From the NCBI GenBank assembly GCA_021443235.1, contig JABUUJ010000039.1:5611-14520 (forward strand): a stretch of DNA of 8,910 bases. The letters are read 5' to 3'. Below the pieces are notes generated by a model. That model had not been told where the DNA came from, did no database searches, and saw only the letters and a list, made by a program, of their open reading frames with translations. This stretch comes from Muribaculaceae bacterium (GTDB lineage: Bacteria; Bacteroidota; Bacteroidia; Bacteroidales; Muribaculaceae). Shown one piece after another: positions 1 to 6,675 of the stretch. Position numbers and translations under genes: made by a program. Each line of letters begins with the position of its first letter. The stretch's first letter is position 1.

Positions 1-34
1 CCAGCGCTGCTAACAGTACACATTGTTTTTTCAT
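1..34 (-). CDS. 5' end of a leftward gene for a probable exported protein (partial)
   Basis: Reading leftward from an ATG at 34-32, the visible residues are MKKQCVLLAAL, after which the gene runs off the window. Two lysines followed by a hydrophobic run is the usual beginning of a Sec signal peptide or lipoprotein signal. Eleven residues are too few to identify the protein. A leftward Bacteroidota-type promoter lies about 120 bases upstream (153-184), which supports this being a true gene start divergent from the SusC/SusD operon. It could be a partner of that operon or unrelated to it; the sequence does not tell. Confidence 0.55.
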   Translation of the reverse strand, partial: MKKQCVLLAAL

Positions 35-152
35 ACGCACAATTTTGTGAGTTGGTTAAAGTAATAATATTTGGTTGCTAAATTGCTTTGCCTTAATTAT
101 TTATATGTTAACAAAAGTTTTAGAAAACGAGTTTTCAACCACTTTTATCGTG

Positions 153-184
153 CAAATATGATGAATATTTTTGGATTATGCAAA
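153..184 (-). promoter_or_regulatory. Leftward Bacteroidota-type promoter candidate
   Basis: On the minus strand, TTTG at 184-181 is followed after exactly 20 bases by CATATTTG at 160-153. The primary Bacteroidota sigma factor consensus is TTTG, 19-21 bases, TAnnTTTG, so this matches in all but the first base of the -7 box. The predicted start of transcription is near 147, giving a leader of about 110 bases for the leftward gene. The region is AT-rich, so a chance match is possible. Confidence 0.5.
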
Positions 185-220
185 TAAATTTTACTTTTTT
201 CACATTTCCACAGTGTTAAA

Positions 221-250
221 TTTGACTCTGACGTTGACTTTGACTTTGAC
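221..250. repeat. Five-copy hexamer array (TTTGAC-like)
   Basis: Five consecutive 6-bp units read TTTGAC, TCTGAC, GTTGAC, TTTGAC, TTTGAC; each ends in TGAC and they differ only in the first two bases. Read rightward, the TTTG core resembles the -33 box of Bacteroidota promoters, but no matching -7 box lies about 20 bases downstream. The array is therefore better regarded as a tandem repeat or protein-binding array than as a promoter. It is followed at once by a CG-rich linker and a second, different array. Confidence 0.75.
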
Positions 251-270
251 CCGCTTCGCGCCGCCCACCT

Positions 271-324
271 CAACCACGTTGAACAAAGTTGAACCAAGTT
301 AAACCACGTTGAACAAAGTTGAAC
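271..324. repeat. 10-bp-period array of AAC-N3-GTT mini-palindromes
   Basis: Five units at 272-280, 282-290, 292-300, 302-310 and 312-320 each read AAC-NNN-GTT and are separated by one base (G, G, A, G), with a further GAAC at 321-324. The central triplets are CAC, AAA, CAA, CAC and AAA. Each unit is an inverted repeat, and successive units are 10 bases apart, close to one helical turn, so all would face the same side of the DNA. A perfect 23-base direct repeat (272-294 and 302-324) shows a higher-order 30-base period. The array lies between the divergent promoters and contains stops in the reading frames, so it is not coding. Its function is unknown. Confidence 0.8.
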
Positions 325-422
325 TATAATATATAATATTAAGGTGTGAACGAGAAAACGTGGGTGTGAGGTGAAAAAATTGTGTTTTTGGGCCGAAATA
401 AACCAAATTTGTGTGCAAAAAG

Positions 423-453
423 TTTAATTATTGAAAATTTCTGCGTAAATTTG
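423..453 (+). promoter_or_regulatory. Promoter candidate for the susC-susD operon
   Basis: TAAATTTG at 446-453 is an exact match to the Bacteroidota -7 consensus TAnnTTTG. The -33 position is weaker: TTTA at 423-426 with a 19-base spacer, against consensus TTTG. Transcription would start near 459 and give a leader of about 90 bases before the susC ATG. A weak -33 box suits a promoter needing an activator, which is usual for SusC/SusD operons, but this is inference. Confidence 0.5.
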
Positions 454-551
454 CAGTGAAAATAATAGTGGCTTGGAAAACAACAATGCCTCTACACCAC
501 GACCATTGCATAAAAACGAATTTTTAAATAACTATTTACTAACTAAAAAAC

Positions 552-3500
552 ATGTTTATGAAAAGACCACTTGCTCTCTTGGGAGCACTTTTATTGGCAT
601 GCGGGACTGCCAGCTATGTTTATGCTGAGCAGGCTCCACTGGTTGCTGAGGCAACTACTGTGATGAAAGGTACTGTAGTCGACGACAAGGGCGAGCCCAT
701 CATCGGCGCAAGTATCGTAGAAGTGGGAACTACCCGTGGCACTGTCACCGACATCGACGGCCAGTTCTCGCTCAACGCATCTAAGGGCGCTAAGCTCAAA
801 ATCTCTTACATTGGCTATCGTGCCGTGACCGTGAAAGGTTACAACGGAATGAACGTCAAGCTCGAGCAGGACAACGCATTCCTCGAGGAACTCGTCGTTG
901 TGGGCTACGGCATGCAGAAGAAAGCCAACCTTACCGGTGCCGTGAGCAACGTCGACGTTGCCAAGGTTCTCGACTCTAAGAGCGAGGGCGACGTGACCAA
1001 GGCGCTGCAAGGTGCCGTTCCCGGCCTCACCATCCTCAACAGCAGCGGTAGCATCGACGAGGACGCCTCGATCGTGATACGCGGTATCGGTACGCTCTCC
1101 AACAGCGGCGCCTCAACTCCACTCTTTGTGGTCGACGGTGTGCCCACCGAGAGCCTTAGCTACCTCAACCCCGCCGACATCGAGAACATCTCGGTGCTCA
1201 AGGACGCCGCCTCGACCTCGATTTACGGTACTCGCGCCGCGTTTGGTGTGATCATGGTCACCACCAAGACCGCCAAGGGCAAGGACAAGTGCAAGATCTC
1301 CTACAAGGACAACTTCGCATGGAGCCAGGCAACCACGCTGCCCAACTATCCCAACGTGCCCCAGCAGGTACAGGCGCTCATCGACGTTAACAACCGCCAG
1401 GGTCTCGCCTGCGAGCTCTTCGGTATGTACCTCGACAGCGACCAGTTCCAGGCTGGCATGAACAAGTGGGTGGAGAAGCACGGCAACACCAAGGCCGGCT
1501 ACCGCGAGATGGTGTTTGGCGACGACTACGACCAGTATGGCTACTATGCCGACTGGGACGTGCAGAAGATTATCTTCAACAACGCCGCTCCGTCAATGAG
1601 CCACACCCTGTCGATCAGCGGCAACTCGGGCAAGACCAACTACTACATCTCGGGCTCTTACAACGACAAGCAGAACCTGATGAACTTCAACCCCGACAAG
1701 TTCCGCCGCTACAACGCCACCGTTAACGTGTCGACACAGGCCACCAAGTGGCTCACCGTGGGCGCACGCCTGAGCTACAACAACCGCAAGATCGACTATC
1801 CCTACGTTCGCGGTCAGGGCTCCTACCAGTATGCATGGCGCTGGGGCTCGTTCTTCGGTCCTTGGGGCTACATCATCGACGAGGACGGCAATCAGGTTGA
1901 TGGCCGCCAGATGATTGGCTTCCGCAAGACTGCCGGCGACGCCTATCGCAAGAACGACAACATGCGTCTGGGCGGCTTCGTCAAGATCGACTTCTCGCAC
2001 GGCCTCACCTTCAACGCCGACTACACCTTCATCCGCAGCACGATGAAGTACAAGGGCGTGGGTCTTCCCTCGCGCGTGCTCAACACCTGGGGCGTTAACC
2101 CGAAGATTGAGACTCTCAACACCACCACATTTGTTGAGACCAGCCACAGCGACAGCGACAACCACGTGTTCAACGGCTATTTCAACTACAACCAGTGCTT
2201 CAACAAGGCCCATACCCTCAACGTGCTCCTCGGCGCCAACGTTGACAAGAAGGTATATGAGTATCTCTACTACGAGCGTCACGACATGCTCGACGCCAAC
2301 TATCCCGAGCTCGCGCTCACCGACAGCGAGTACTCTTACACTCACAAGCACACCCATCAGGGCTCGGCAGGTATCTTCGGCCGCATCAACTATGACTACA
2401 TGGGACGCTACTACGTTGAGCTCAACGGCCGCTACGACGGCTCAAGCAAGTTCCCCAAGAACCACCAGTGGGCATTCTTCCCCTCGGGATCAATCGGCTG
2501 GCGCTTCAGCGAGGAGCCTTTCTTCGCCAAGGCTAAAGAGCACGTGACCAACGGTAAGCTGCGCGCATCCTACGGCTCGATTGGTAACCAGGAGGTTGGC
2601 GACAACATGTTCCTCGAGACCATGAGCAAGCAGACCAACGCAGTGAACTGGCTGGGCACTGGCACATCCAAGTATGACTACTTCACCACTCCCAAGCTCG
2701 TGTCGAGCACGCTCACCTGGGAGACTATCCGCACCACCAACATCGGTCTCGACCTGGGCTTCCTCAAAAACAGCCTCAACGTTACCTTCGACTGGTTCCA
2801 GCGCGACACCAAGAACATGCTCGCGCCGGGCAAGACTCTGCCCAGCGTGATGGGAGCAAGCGCCGCCTACGAGAACGCAGGTTCGCTCCGCACTCGTGGT
2901 TGGGAACTTAACATCGACTGGCGCCAGCAGTATGGCGAGGTTGGCGTTCACGCCAGCTTCAACCTGAGCGACTACAAGACCATCGTCACCGAGTGGGACA
3001 GCAACAACCTCATCAACGAGAACTACTCGGGCAAGGAGTACGGCGAGATCTGGGGCTTCGAGACCGAGCGCTACTTCGACTTCAAGGACTTCAACGCCGA
3101 TGGCTCATACGCAACTGGCGTTGCCAACCAGACCAAGCTGCAGAACGGCTCGTTCGTATATGGCCCTGGCGACATCAAGTTCAAGGACCAGAACGGCGAC
3201 GGCGTTATCGACTGGGGTAAGGGTACGCCCGACGACCACGGCGACCTCATCAAGATTGGCAACTCAATGCCCCGCTTCCAGTACTCGCTGCGCTTTGGCG
3301 CCGACTGGAACGGCCTCGACATCGACTTCTTCCTGCAGGGTATAGGACGCCGCAAGATGTGGACTCAGTCGGCATTCGTTATGCCTATGACTCGTGGCGC
3401 CGATGCCATCTATGCCAACCAGACCAGCTACGTTACCGAGGCTGAGTACAAGGCAGGCATCATCGACCAGAGCAAGGACTTCCCACGCATGTATGGCGGT

Positions 3501-3836
3501 GGCGGCGGCATGGGCAACATCTCAAGCTCAATCATCAGCGCCGGTCGCTACAACTTCTATCCTCAGACCAAGTACCTTGTCAACATGGCTTACCTGCGCA
3601 TGAAGAACATCACCCTGGGCTACACTCTTCCCAAGGAGATCACCAAGAAGGCAACCATCGACCGCGCACGCATCTATGTGTCGTTCGACAACCTCTTCGA
3701 CCTTGTCAACAACAACAAGGGCACTGGCCTCGACCCCGAGATCAACACCGGTGAAGGTTCTTACCAGAACGGTGTGTGGGGACGTACCGACCCAATCATG
3801 CGCACTTTCTCGTTTGGTATCCAAATCGACATCTAA
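552..3836 (+). CDS. SusC/RagA family TonB-dependent outer-membrane transporter
   Basis: This 1094-residue protein is a TonB-dependent beta-barrel that would import a bulky nutrient, commonly a glycan or peptide, across the outer membrane together with its SusD partner. Residues 1-25 are a signal peptide, probably cut after VYA-25. Residues 38-108 form a carboxypeptidase-regulatory-like domain (GTVVDDKGEPIIGASI). The SusC signature VVVGYG is at 115-120. The plug follows, with LFVVDGVP at 191-198 and a NISVLKDAASTSIYGTRAA-type stretch ending near 230. The rest is barrel, with an EF-hand-like DQNGDGVID loop at 879-887 and a typical C-terminus, FGIQIDI. There is no N-terminal STN signalling domain, so trans-envelope signalling to an anti-sigma factor is unlikely. 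ATG 552 is used, but the ATG at 558 (MKRPL) is an equally good start. Tandem TAA codons end the gene, 63 bases before susD. The ligand cannot be predicted. Confidence 0.95.
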   Translation: MFMKRPLALLGALLLACGTASYVYAEQAPLVAEATTVMKGTVVDDKGEPIIGASIVEVGTTRGTVTDIDGQFSLNASKGAKLKISYIGYRAVTVKGYNGMNVKLEQDNAFLEELVVVGYGMQKKANLTGAVSNVDVAKVLDSKSEGDVTKALQGAVPGLTILNSSGSIDEDASIVIRGIGTLSNSGASTPLFVVDGVPTESLSYLNPADIENISVLKDAASTSIYGTRAAFGVIMVTTKTAKGKDKCKISYKDNFAWSQATTLPNYPNVPQQVQALIDVNNRQGLACELFGMYLDSDQFQAGMNKWVEKHGNTKAGYREMVFGDDYDQYGYYADWDVQKIIFNNAAPSMSHTLSISGNSGKTNYYISGSYNDKQNLMNFNPDKFRRYNATVNVSTQATKWLTVGARLSYNNRKIDYPYVRGQGSYQYAWRWGSFFGPWGYIIDEDGNQVDGRQMIGFRKTAGDAYRKNDNMRLGGFVKIDFSHGLTFNADYTFIRSTMKYKGVGLPSRVLNTWGVNPKIETLNTTTFVETSHSDSDNHVFNGYFNYNQCFNKAHTLNVLLGANVDKKVYEYLYYERHDMLDANYPELALTDSEYSYTHKHTHQGSAGIFGRINYDYMGRYYVELNGRYDGSSKFPKNHQWAFFPSGSIGWRFSEEPFFAKAKEHVTNGKLRASYGSIGNQEVGDNMFLETMSKQTNAVNWLGTGTSKYDYFTTPKLVSSTLTWETIRTTNIGLDLGFLKNSLNVTFDWFQRDTKNMLAPGKTLPSVMGASAAYENAGSLRTRGWELNIDWRQQYGEVGVHASFNLSDYKTIVTEWDSNNLINENYSGKEYGEIWGFETERYFDFKDFNADGSYATGVANQTKLQNGSFVYGPGDIKFKDQNGDGVIDWGKGTPDDHGDLIKIGNSMPRFQYSLRFGADWNGLDIDFFLQGIGRRKMWTQSAFVMPMTRGADAIYANQTSYVTEAEYKAGIIDQSKDFPRMYGGGGGMGNISSSIISAGRYNFYPQTKYLVNMAYLRMKNITLGYTLPKEITKKATIDRARIYVSFDNLFDLVNNNKGTGLDPEINTGEGSYQNGVWGRTDPIMRTFSFGIQIDI

Positions 3837-3899
3837 TAAGTGTTCTGCAAGAATATGAAATAAAAAACCATTTTGTTAATTCTTAAAGAGAAAACTACA

Positions 3900-5618
3900 A
3901 TGAAAAAATTCGCATTATTATTCGCTGCAGGACTCATGCTCAACTCTTGCTCAGGCCTGCTCGACACCGAACCATACGACCAGTTTACCAAAGACGGTTT
4001 CTTCAAGAGCGAAAGCAACGTCAAGCTCTATGCCAACTATTTCTACTCCGAGTTCTCGGGCTATGGCAACGCTGGCAGCTATGGCGACTACTACTTCAAC
4101 TTCCTCAACGATGACCAGGGCACTACTGGTACTGCCAACTGGACTTTCACTGCCGTGCCCGGTACAGCCGGCGCATGGAACAATCCCTACACCGAGATTC
4201 GTCGCGCCAACATCCTCATCGAGGCTCTGCCCGGCATCGAGGCAATGAGCGCCGCATCGCAAGACAACTGGATGGGCGTGGCTCGCCTGTATCGCGCCAT
4301 GCAGCACTACAAGCTGGTGCGCGGCTTTGGCGACTGCTACTGGGTTGACCACACTCTCGACGCCGCTGCCGACGCCGCCATCCTCTATGGCAAGCGCACC
4401 GCTCGCAACGAGGTGATGGACCACGTGCTCGACGACCTCAACTTTGCCTGCACCAAGATCACTGCCGACGCCAGCTCGCGCACCGCAATCAACAAGTGGG
4501 TAGCGCTCGCTATCAAGGCCGAGATCACCCTCTTTGAGGGCACCTACAGCAAGTATGTGAAAAACGACGCCTCTCGCGCCAGCAAGTATCTCACCGAGTG
4601 CAAGGCCGCCTGCCAGGAGATTATGAACAACACCTCGTTCAAGCTCAACGGCAACTTCCGCGCCAACTTCAACTCGCCCGACCTGGCCGGCAACACCGAG
4701 ATGATCATGTACAAGCACTATGTTTACGACGTGCTGTGCCACTCAACCATCGACTACACCTGCGGCTCTACTCAGGTGCATGGCATGACCAAGGACGCCT
4801 TCGACAGCTACCTGTTCAAGGATGGCAAGCCACTGGCTTCAACCACCTGCGACAAGAGCGACAAGGGCAAACTGATTGAGAAGGACGACAAGTCGGGCTT
4901 CGGCGTGCAGAAGTTCATCGACATCACCGACGTGCTGGCTCAGCGCGACCCGCGCCTCTCGGCTCAGGTCGACGACGTGCTCCAGTTCCCCGGCTGCGGC
5001 TACGCTCGCTATGGTGGAGCCCAGTCAACCGCTTCGTCGGGCTACGGCGTGCTGCTGTTCGACAACGTTGAGTATTCGGCCAAGAATGCCGACCGCCAGT
5101 CAATCAACAAGAACTACAGCGATGCTCCCCTCTACACCCTCGCCGAGGTTCTTCTCGACTATGCCGAGGCTTGCGCCGAGCTGGGTGCCTGCACTCAGGC
5201 CGACCTCGACAAGTCGGTTAACCTGTTGCGCGACCGCGTGGGTATGCCTCACATGAGCCTTACTCCCGATCCCGATCCCGCCAACAAGATGGGCGTGAGC
5301 AACCTTATCTATGAGATACGCCGCGAACGCCGCGTTGAGATGATGTACTGCAAGAACGACCGCTACTACTCGCTGCAGCGCTGGAACATGCTCAAACTGC
5401 TCGACACCACCACCAACCCCAACCTGAGCCTCGGTGCCAACGTTGGCGCGTTCAAGGACAGTGGCATCGACATGAGCCAAATCTCAATGAATGCCGAGGG
5501 CTACATCGACTACAAGAACGGCAAGGAGCGCAAGTGGGAGGATAAATACAACCTCTTCCCCGTTCCCGCCGACCAAATCACACTCAATCCCGAAATCGGC
5601 CAGAACCCCGGCTGGTAA
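3900..5618 (+). CDS. SusD/RagB family nutrient-binding surface lipoprotein
   Basis: This 572-residue lipoprotein would sit over the SusC barrel and capture ligand at the cell surface. The start is ATG 3900 (MKKFALLFAAG); a longer in-frame reading from TTG 3873 adds nine residues before the signal and is unlikely. The signal ends in a lipobox, LNSC, with Cys17 as the lipidated residue. Family features visible are the helical ARLYRAMQHYKLVRGFGD segment (about 128-145), PLYTLAEVLLDYAEACAELG (about 410-429), IRRERRVEMM (473-482) with a following QRW, and the standard C-terminus LFPVPADQ...LNPEIGQNPGW (552-572). Length is normal for the family. It is co-transcribed with the upstream susC, and a terminator follows 20 bases after the stop. 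It is unusually cysteine-rich, with 11 cysteines beyond Cys17. Family assignment is firm; the ligand is unknown. Confidence 0.95.
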   Translation: MKKFALLFAAGLMLNSCSGLLDTEPYDQFTKDGFFKSESNVKLYANYFYSEFSGYGNAGSYGDYYFNFLNDDQGTTGTANWTFTAVPGTAGAWNNPYTEIRRANILIEALPGIEAMSAASQDNWMGVARLYRAMQHYKLVRGFGDCYWVDHTLDAAADAAILYGKRTARNEVMDHVLDDLNFACTKITADASSRTAINKWVALAIKAEITLFEGTYSKYVKNDASRASKYLTECKAACQEIMNNTSFKLNGNFRANFNSPDLAGNTEMIMYKHYVYDVLCHSTIDYTCGSTQVHGMTKDAFDSYLFKDGKPLASTTCDKSDKGKLIEKDDKSGFGVQKFIDITDVLAQRDPRLSAQVDDVLQFPGCGYARYGGAQSTASSGYGVLLFDNVEYSAKNADRQSINKNYSDAPLYTLAEVLLDYAEACAELGACTQADLDKSVNLLRDRVGMPHMSLTPDPDPANKMGVSNLIYEIRRERRVEMMYCKNDRYYSLQRWNMLKLLDTTTNPNLSLGANVGAFKDSGIDMSQISMNAEGYIDYKNGKERKWEDKYNLFPVPADQITLNPEIGQNPGW

Positions 5619-5637
5619 CCCGTTAACGACTCAAGTG

Positions 5638-5669
5638 GGCGTGCATCGCAAGGTGCACGCCTTTTTTTT
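5638..5669 (+). terminator. Intrinsic terminator of the susC-susD operon
   Basis: A perfect 8-bp stem (GGCGTGCA at 5638-5645 pairing with TGCACGCC at 5654-5661) closes an 8-base loop and is followed directly by eight T residues (5662-5669). This is a textbook rho-independent terminator, 20 bases after the susD stop codon. It shows that the operon probably ends with susD. Confidence 0.92.
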
Positions 5670-5675
5670 AATTAG

Positions 5676-5729
5676 CCCCTAAGCCCCACTCCGCCACCCA
5701 TGTGGGGGGACTCCTGAGCCTCTTGGGGG
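5676..5729. repeat. REP-like G/C-tract imperfect hairpin
   Basis: CCCCTAAG at 5676-5683 pairs with CTTGGGGG at 5722-5729 (eight pairs, one a G-T wobble). Directly inside it, CCCCAC at 5684-5689 pairs with GTGGGG at 5702-5707, leaving a 12-base loop and a 14-base bulge on the 3' side. Runs of C on one arm and G on the other, placed just after a terminator, resemble dispersed intergenic palindromes seen in Bacteroidota genomes. A second GGGG run at 5737-5740 lies just outside. It has no coding potential. Confidence 0.6.
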
Positions 5730-5791
5730 TGAAAATGGGGACGAAATGGAAAAAAGTGCGCGTTTTGTTTTAATATTCAGCAAATAACTAT

Positions 5792-5799
5792 TACCTTTG
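5792..5799 (+). promoter_or_regulatory. -7 element of the TPR gene promoter
   Basis: TACCTTTG is an exact match to TAnnTTTG and is the same octamer as in the pyrH promoter. The -33 region is not clear-cut: a T-rich tract (5763-5771) covers the right spacing, but its only exact TTTG (5764-5767) is 24 bases away. Predicted transcription starts near 5805, giving a leader of about 65 bases before the ATG at 5871. Confidence 0.6.
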
Positions 5800-5870
5800 C
5801 AAGTTGAAATTGATAATGTGCGTTATTACGCACGCAAAACAACGAAAAAACATAAAACAAAACATAAGAA

Positions 5871-6545
5871 ATGAGTAAGAAACAACCCGCTCCCGCGCGC
5901 ACTACCCTCGAAGAGGTAAATGAGTCGTTGACCTCAACCGCGCAAAAACTTGAAGAGAACAAGAAGTACATCTACTATGTGTTAGGCGCACTGCTCGCAA
6001 TCGTAGTGCTTGCCGCTGGCTATAAGTACCTCATCCATGACCCCAACATGGCAAAGGGCAGCGAGCAGATGGGCAAGGCCGACATTGAGAACCTGCAAGG
6101 CGACACCATCAACGCCCTGAAGGACTATGAGAAGGCTTTCGACGAGTTTGGCACCGACCGCGCCGCGTTCAACGCCGCCATCATCCTCTACCAGCAAGGT
6201 AAGAACGAGGAGGCCGCCAAGTATCTCGAGAAATATGACGCCGACGGCAAGGTAGCCGGTCCCGCGGCAATGTCGTTGCTGGGCGACTGCTACGTCAACA
6301 TGAAGAAACTCGACAAGGCCGTGAGCGCATTCGACAAGGCTATCTCGCTGGCCGACAAGAACGAATACTACGCCCCCGTGTTCATGTGCAAGAAGGCCAC
6401 CGTGCTCCACGAGCAGAAGAAGTATGCCGAGGAGGCAGCCATCTACCAGGACATCAAGGACAACTATCCCGCGTTCTACACCCAGGCCACCAACTTCAAC
6501 GTTGATAAGTATCTGGAGCGCGCCCTCGCCCTCGCCGGCAAGTAA
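5871..6545 (+). CDS. Membrane-anchored TPR protein, YfgM-like architecture
   Basis: The 224-residue product has a short hydrophilic N-terminus with a probable amphipathic helix (TTLEEVNESLTSTAQKLEENKK, about 11-32). One transmembrane segment follows (about 33-55, YIYYVLGALLAIVVLAAGYKYLI), then a region of helical tetratricopeptide repeats, probably periplasmic. The clearest repeats are DTINALKDYEKAFDEFG (78-94), AAFNAAIILYQQGKNEEAAKYLEKY (98-122), AAMSLLGDCYVNMKKLDKAVSAFDKAISL (132-160) and FMCKKATVLHEQKKYAEEAAIYQDI (171-195). The same layout is found in E. coli YfgM, a Sec-translocon-associated protein, but orthology cannot be claimed from architecture alone. TPR domains mediate protein-protein contacts, so a scaffold or chaperone role in the envelope is inferred. 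It has its own promoter and terminator, ends in TAA-TAG, and appears monocistronic. There is no signal peptidase site. Confidence 0.85.
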   Translation: MSKKQPAPARTTLEEVNESLTSTAQKLEENKKYIYYVLGALLAIVVLAAGYKYLIHDPNMAKGSEQMGKADIENLQGDTINALKDYEKAFDEFGTDRAAFNAAIILYQQGKNEEAAKYLEKYDADGKVAGPAAMSLLGDCYVNMKKLDKAVSAFDKAISLADKNEYYAPVFMCKKATVLHEQKKYAEEAAIYQDIKDNYPAFYTQATNFNVDKYLERALALAGK

Positions 6546-6570
6546 TAGCGACGCGCACGCAATAACCCAC

Positions 6571-6607
6571 AAGCGACTCTCGCCCACTGGCGGGAGCCGC
6601 TTTTCTT
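6571..6607 (+). terminator. Intrinsic terminator after the TPR gene
   Basis: AAGCG at 6571-6575 pairs with CGCTT at 6598-6602. Inside a 2x2 internal loop, TCTCGCC at 6578-6584 pairs with GGCGGGA at 6589-6595 (one T-G wobble) around a 4-base loop. The 3' side runs into TTTTCTT. It is about 25 bases after the TPR stop codons and only 10 bases before the pyrH -33 box, so it separates the two transcription units. Confidence 0.85.
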
Positions 6608-6616
6608 GTGCAAAAA

Positions 6617-6648
6617 TTTGCGCATGTGGGTGATTGTGACTACCTTTG
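6617..6648 (+). promoter_or_regulatory. Strong promoter of pyrH
   Basis: TTTG at 6617-6620, exactly 20 bases, then TACCTTTG at 6641-6648: a complete match to the Bacteroidota primary promoter consensus in both boxes and spacing. Transcription would begin near 6655, about 20 bases before the pyrH ATG at 6676. This placement also rules out the upstream TTG at 6646 as the start codon, because it lies inside the -7 box. Confidence 0.85.
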
Positions 6649-6675
6649 TGCAGTTATAACATCAATTCCTTAGCT

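Larger units (their letters stand above)
35..551. other. Divergent AT-rich intergenic region with repeat arrays
   Basis: This 517-base stretch separates the leftward gene from susC and contains no credible protein-coding gene. From left to right it holds the leader of the leftward gene, a leftward promoter candidate (153-184), a hexamer array (221-250), a small CGC-TTC-GCG palindrome (252-260), a 10-bp-period array (271-324), an extremely AT-rich tract made of TATAAT-like repeats (325-342), a rightward promoter candidate (423-453) and the roughly 90-base susC leader. The arrays sit between the two promoters, so they could act on either or both. No tRNA, recognisable riboswitch or terminator was seen here. 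Confidence 0.7.

Noticed and set aside
221..324. CRISPR array
   Set aside because: The repeats are 6 and 10 bases with no unique spacers, and no cas gene is present.
271..342. Iteron-type replication origin (phased repeats beside an AT tract)
   Set aside because: No replication initiator gene or DnaA-box cluster was seen, and the surroundings are ordinary chromosomal genes.
594..605. Lipobox-like LLAC at residues 14-17 of the SusC protein
   Set aside because: SusC proteins are barrels cut by signal peptidase I; a good VYA-E site follows at residue 25, and Leu at the -2 position of a lipobox is atypical.
1593..2357. Long open frame of 254 codons on the minus strand inside susC
   Set aside because: It is a low-complexity Val/Leu/Ala/His-rich shadow caused by C-ending codons of the true gene on the other strand; the same holds for the minus-strand frames at 3951-4742, 5982-6587 and 6670-7506.
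3873..3899. A longer susD starting at TTG 3873
   Set aside because: It adds a charged nine-residue extension ahead of a complete lipoprotein signal that begins at ATG 3900.
5263..5281. Short tandem CCCGAT repeat in susD (encoding PDPDP)
   Set aside because: Only about three short copies within a coding loop; an ordinary linker variation with no sign of phase-variable length.
6646..6675. A longer pyrH starting at TTG 6646 (ten extra residues)
   Set aside because: The TTG lies inside the -7 promoter box and upstream of the predicted transcription start; the family N-terminus matches ATG 6676.
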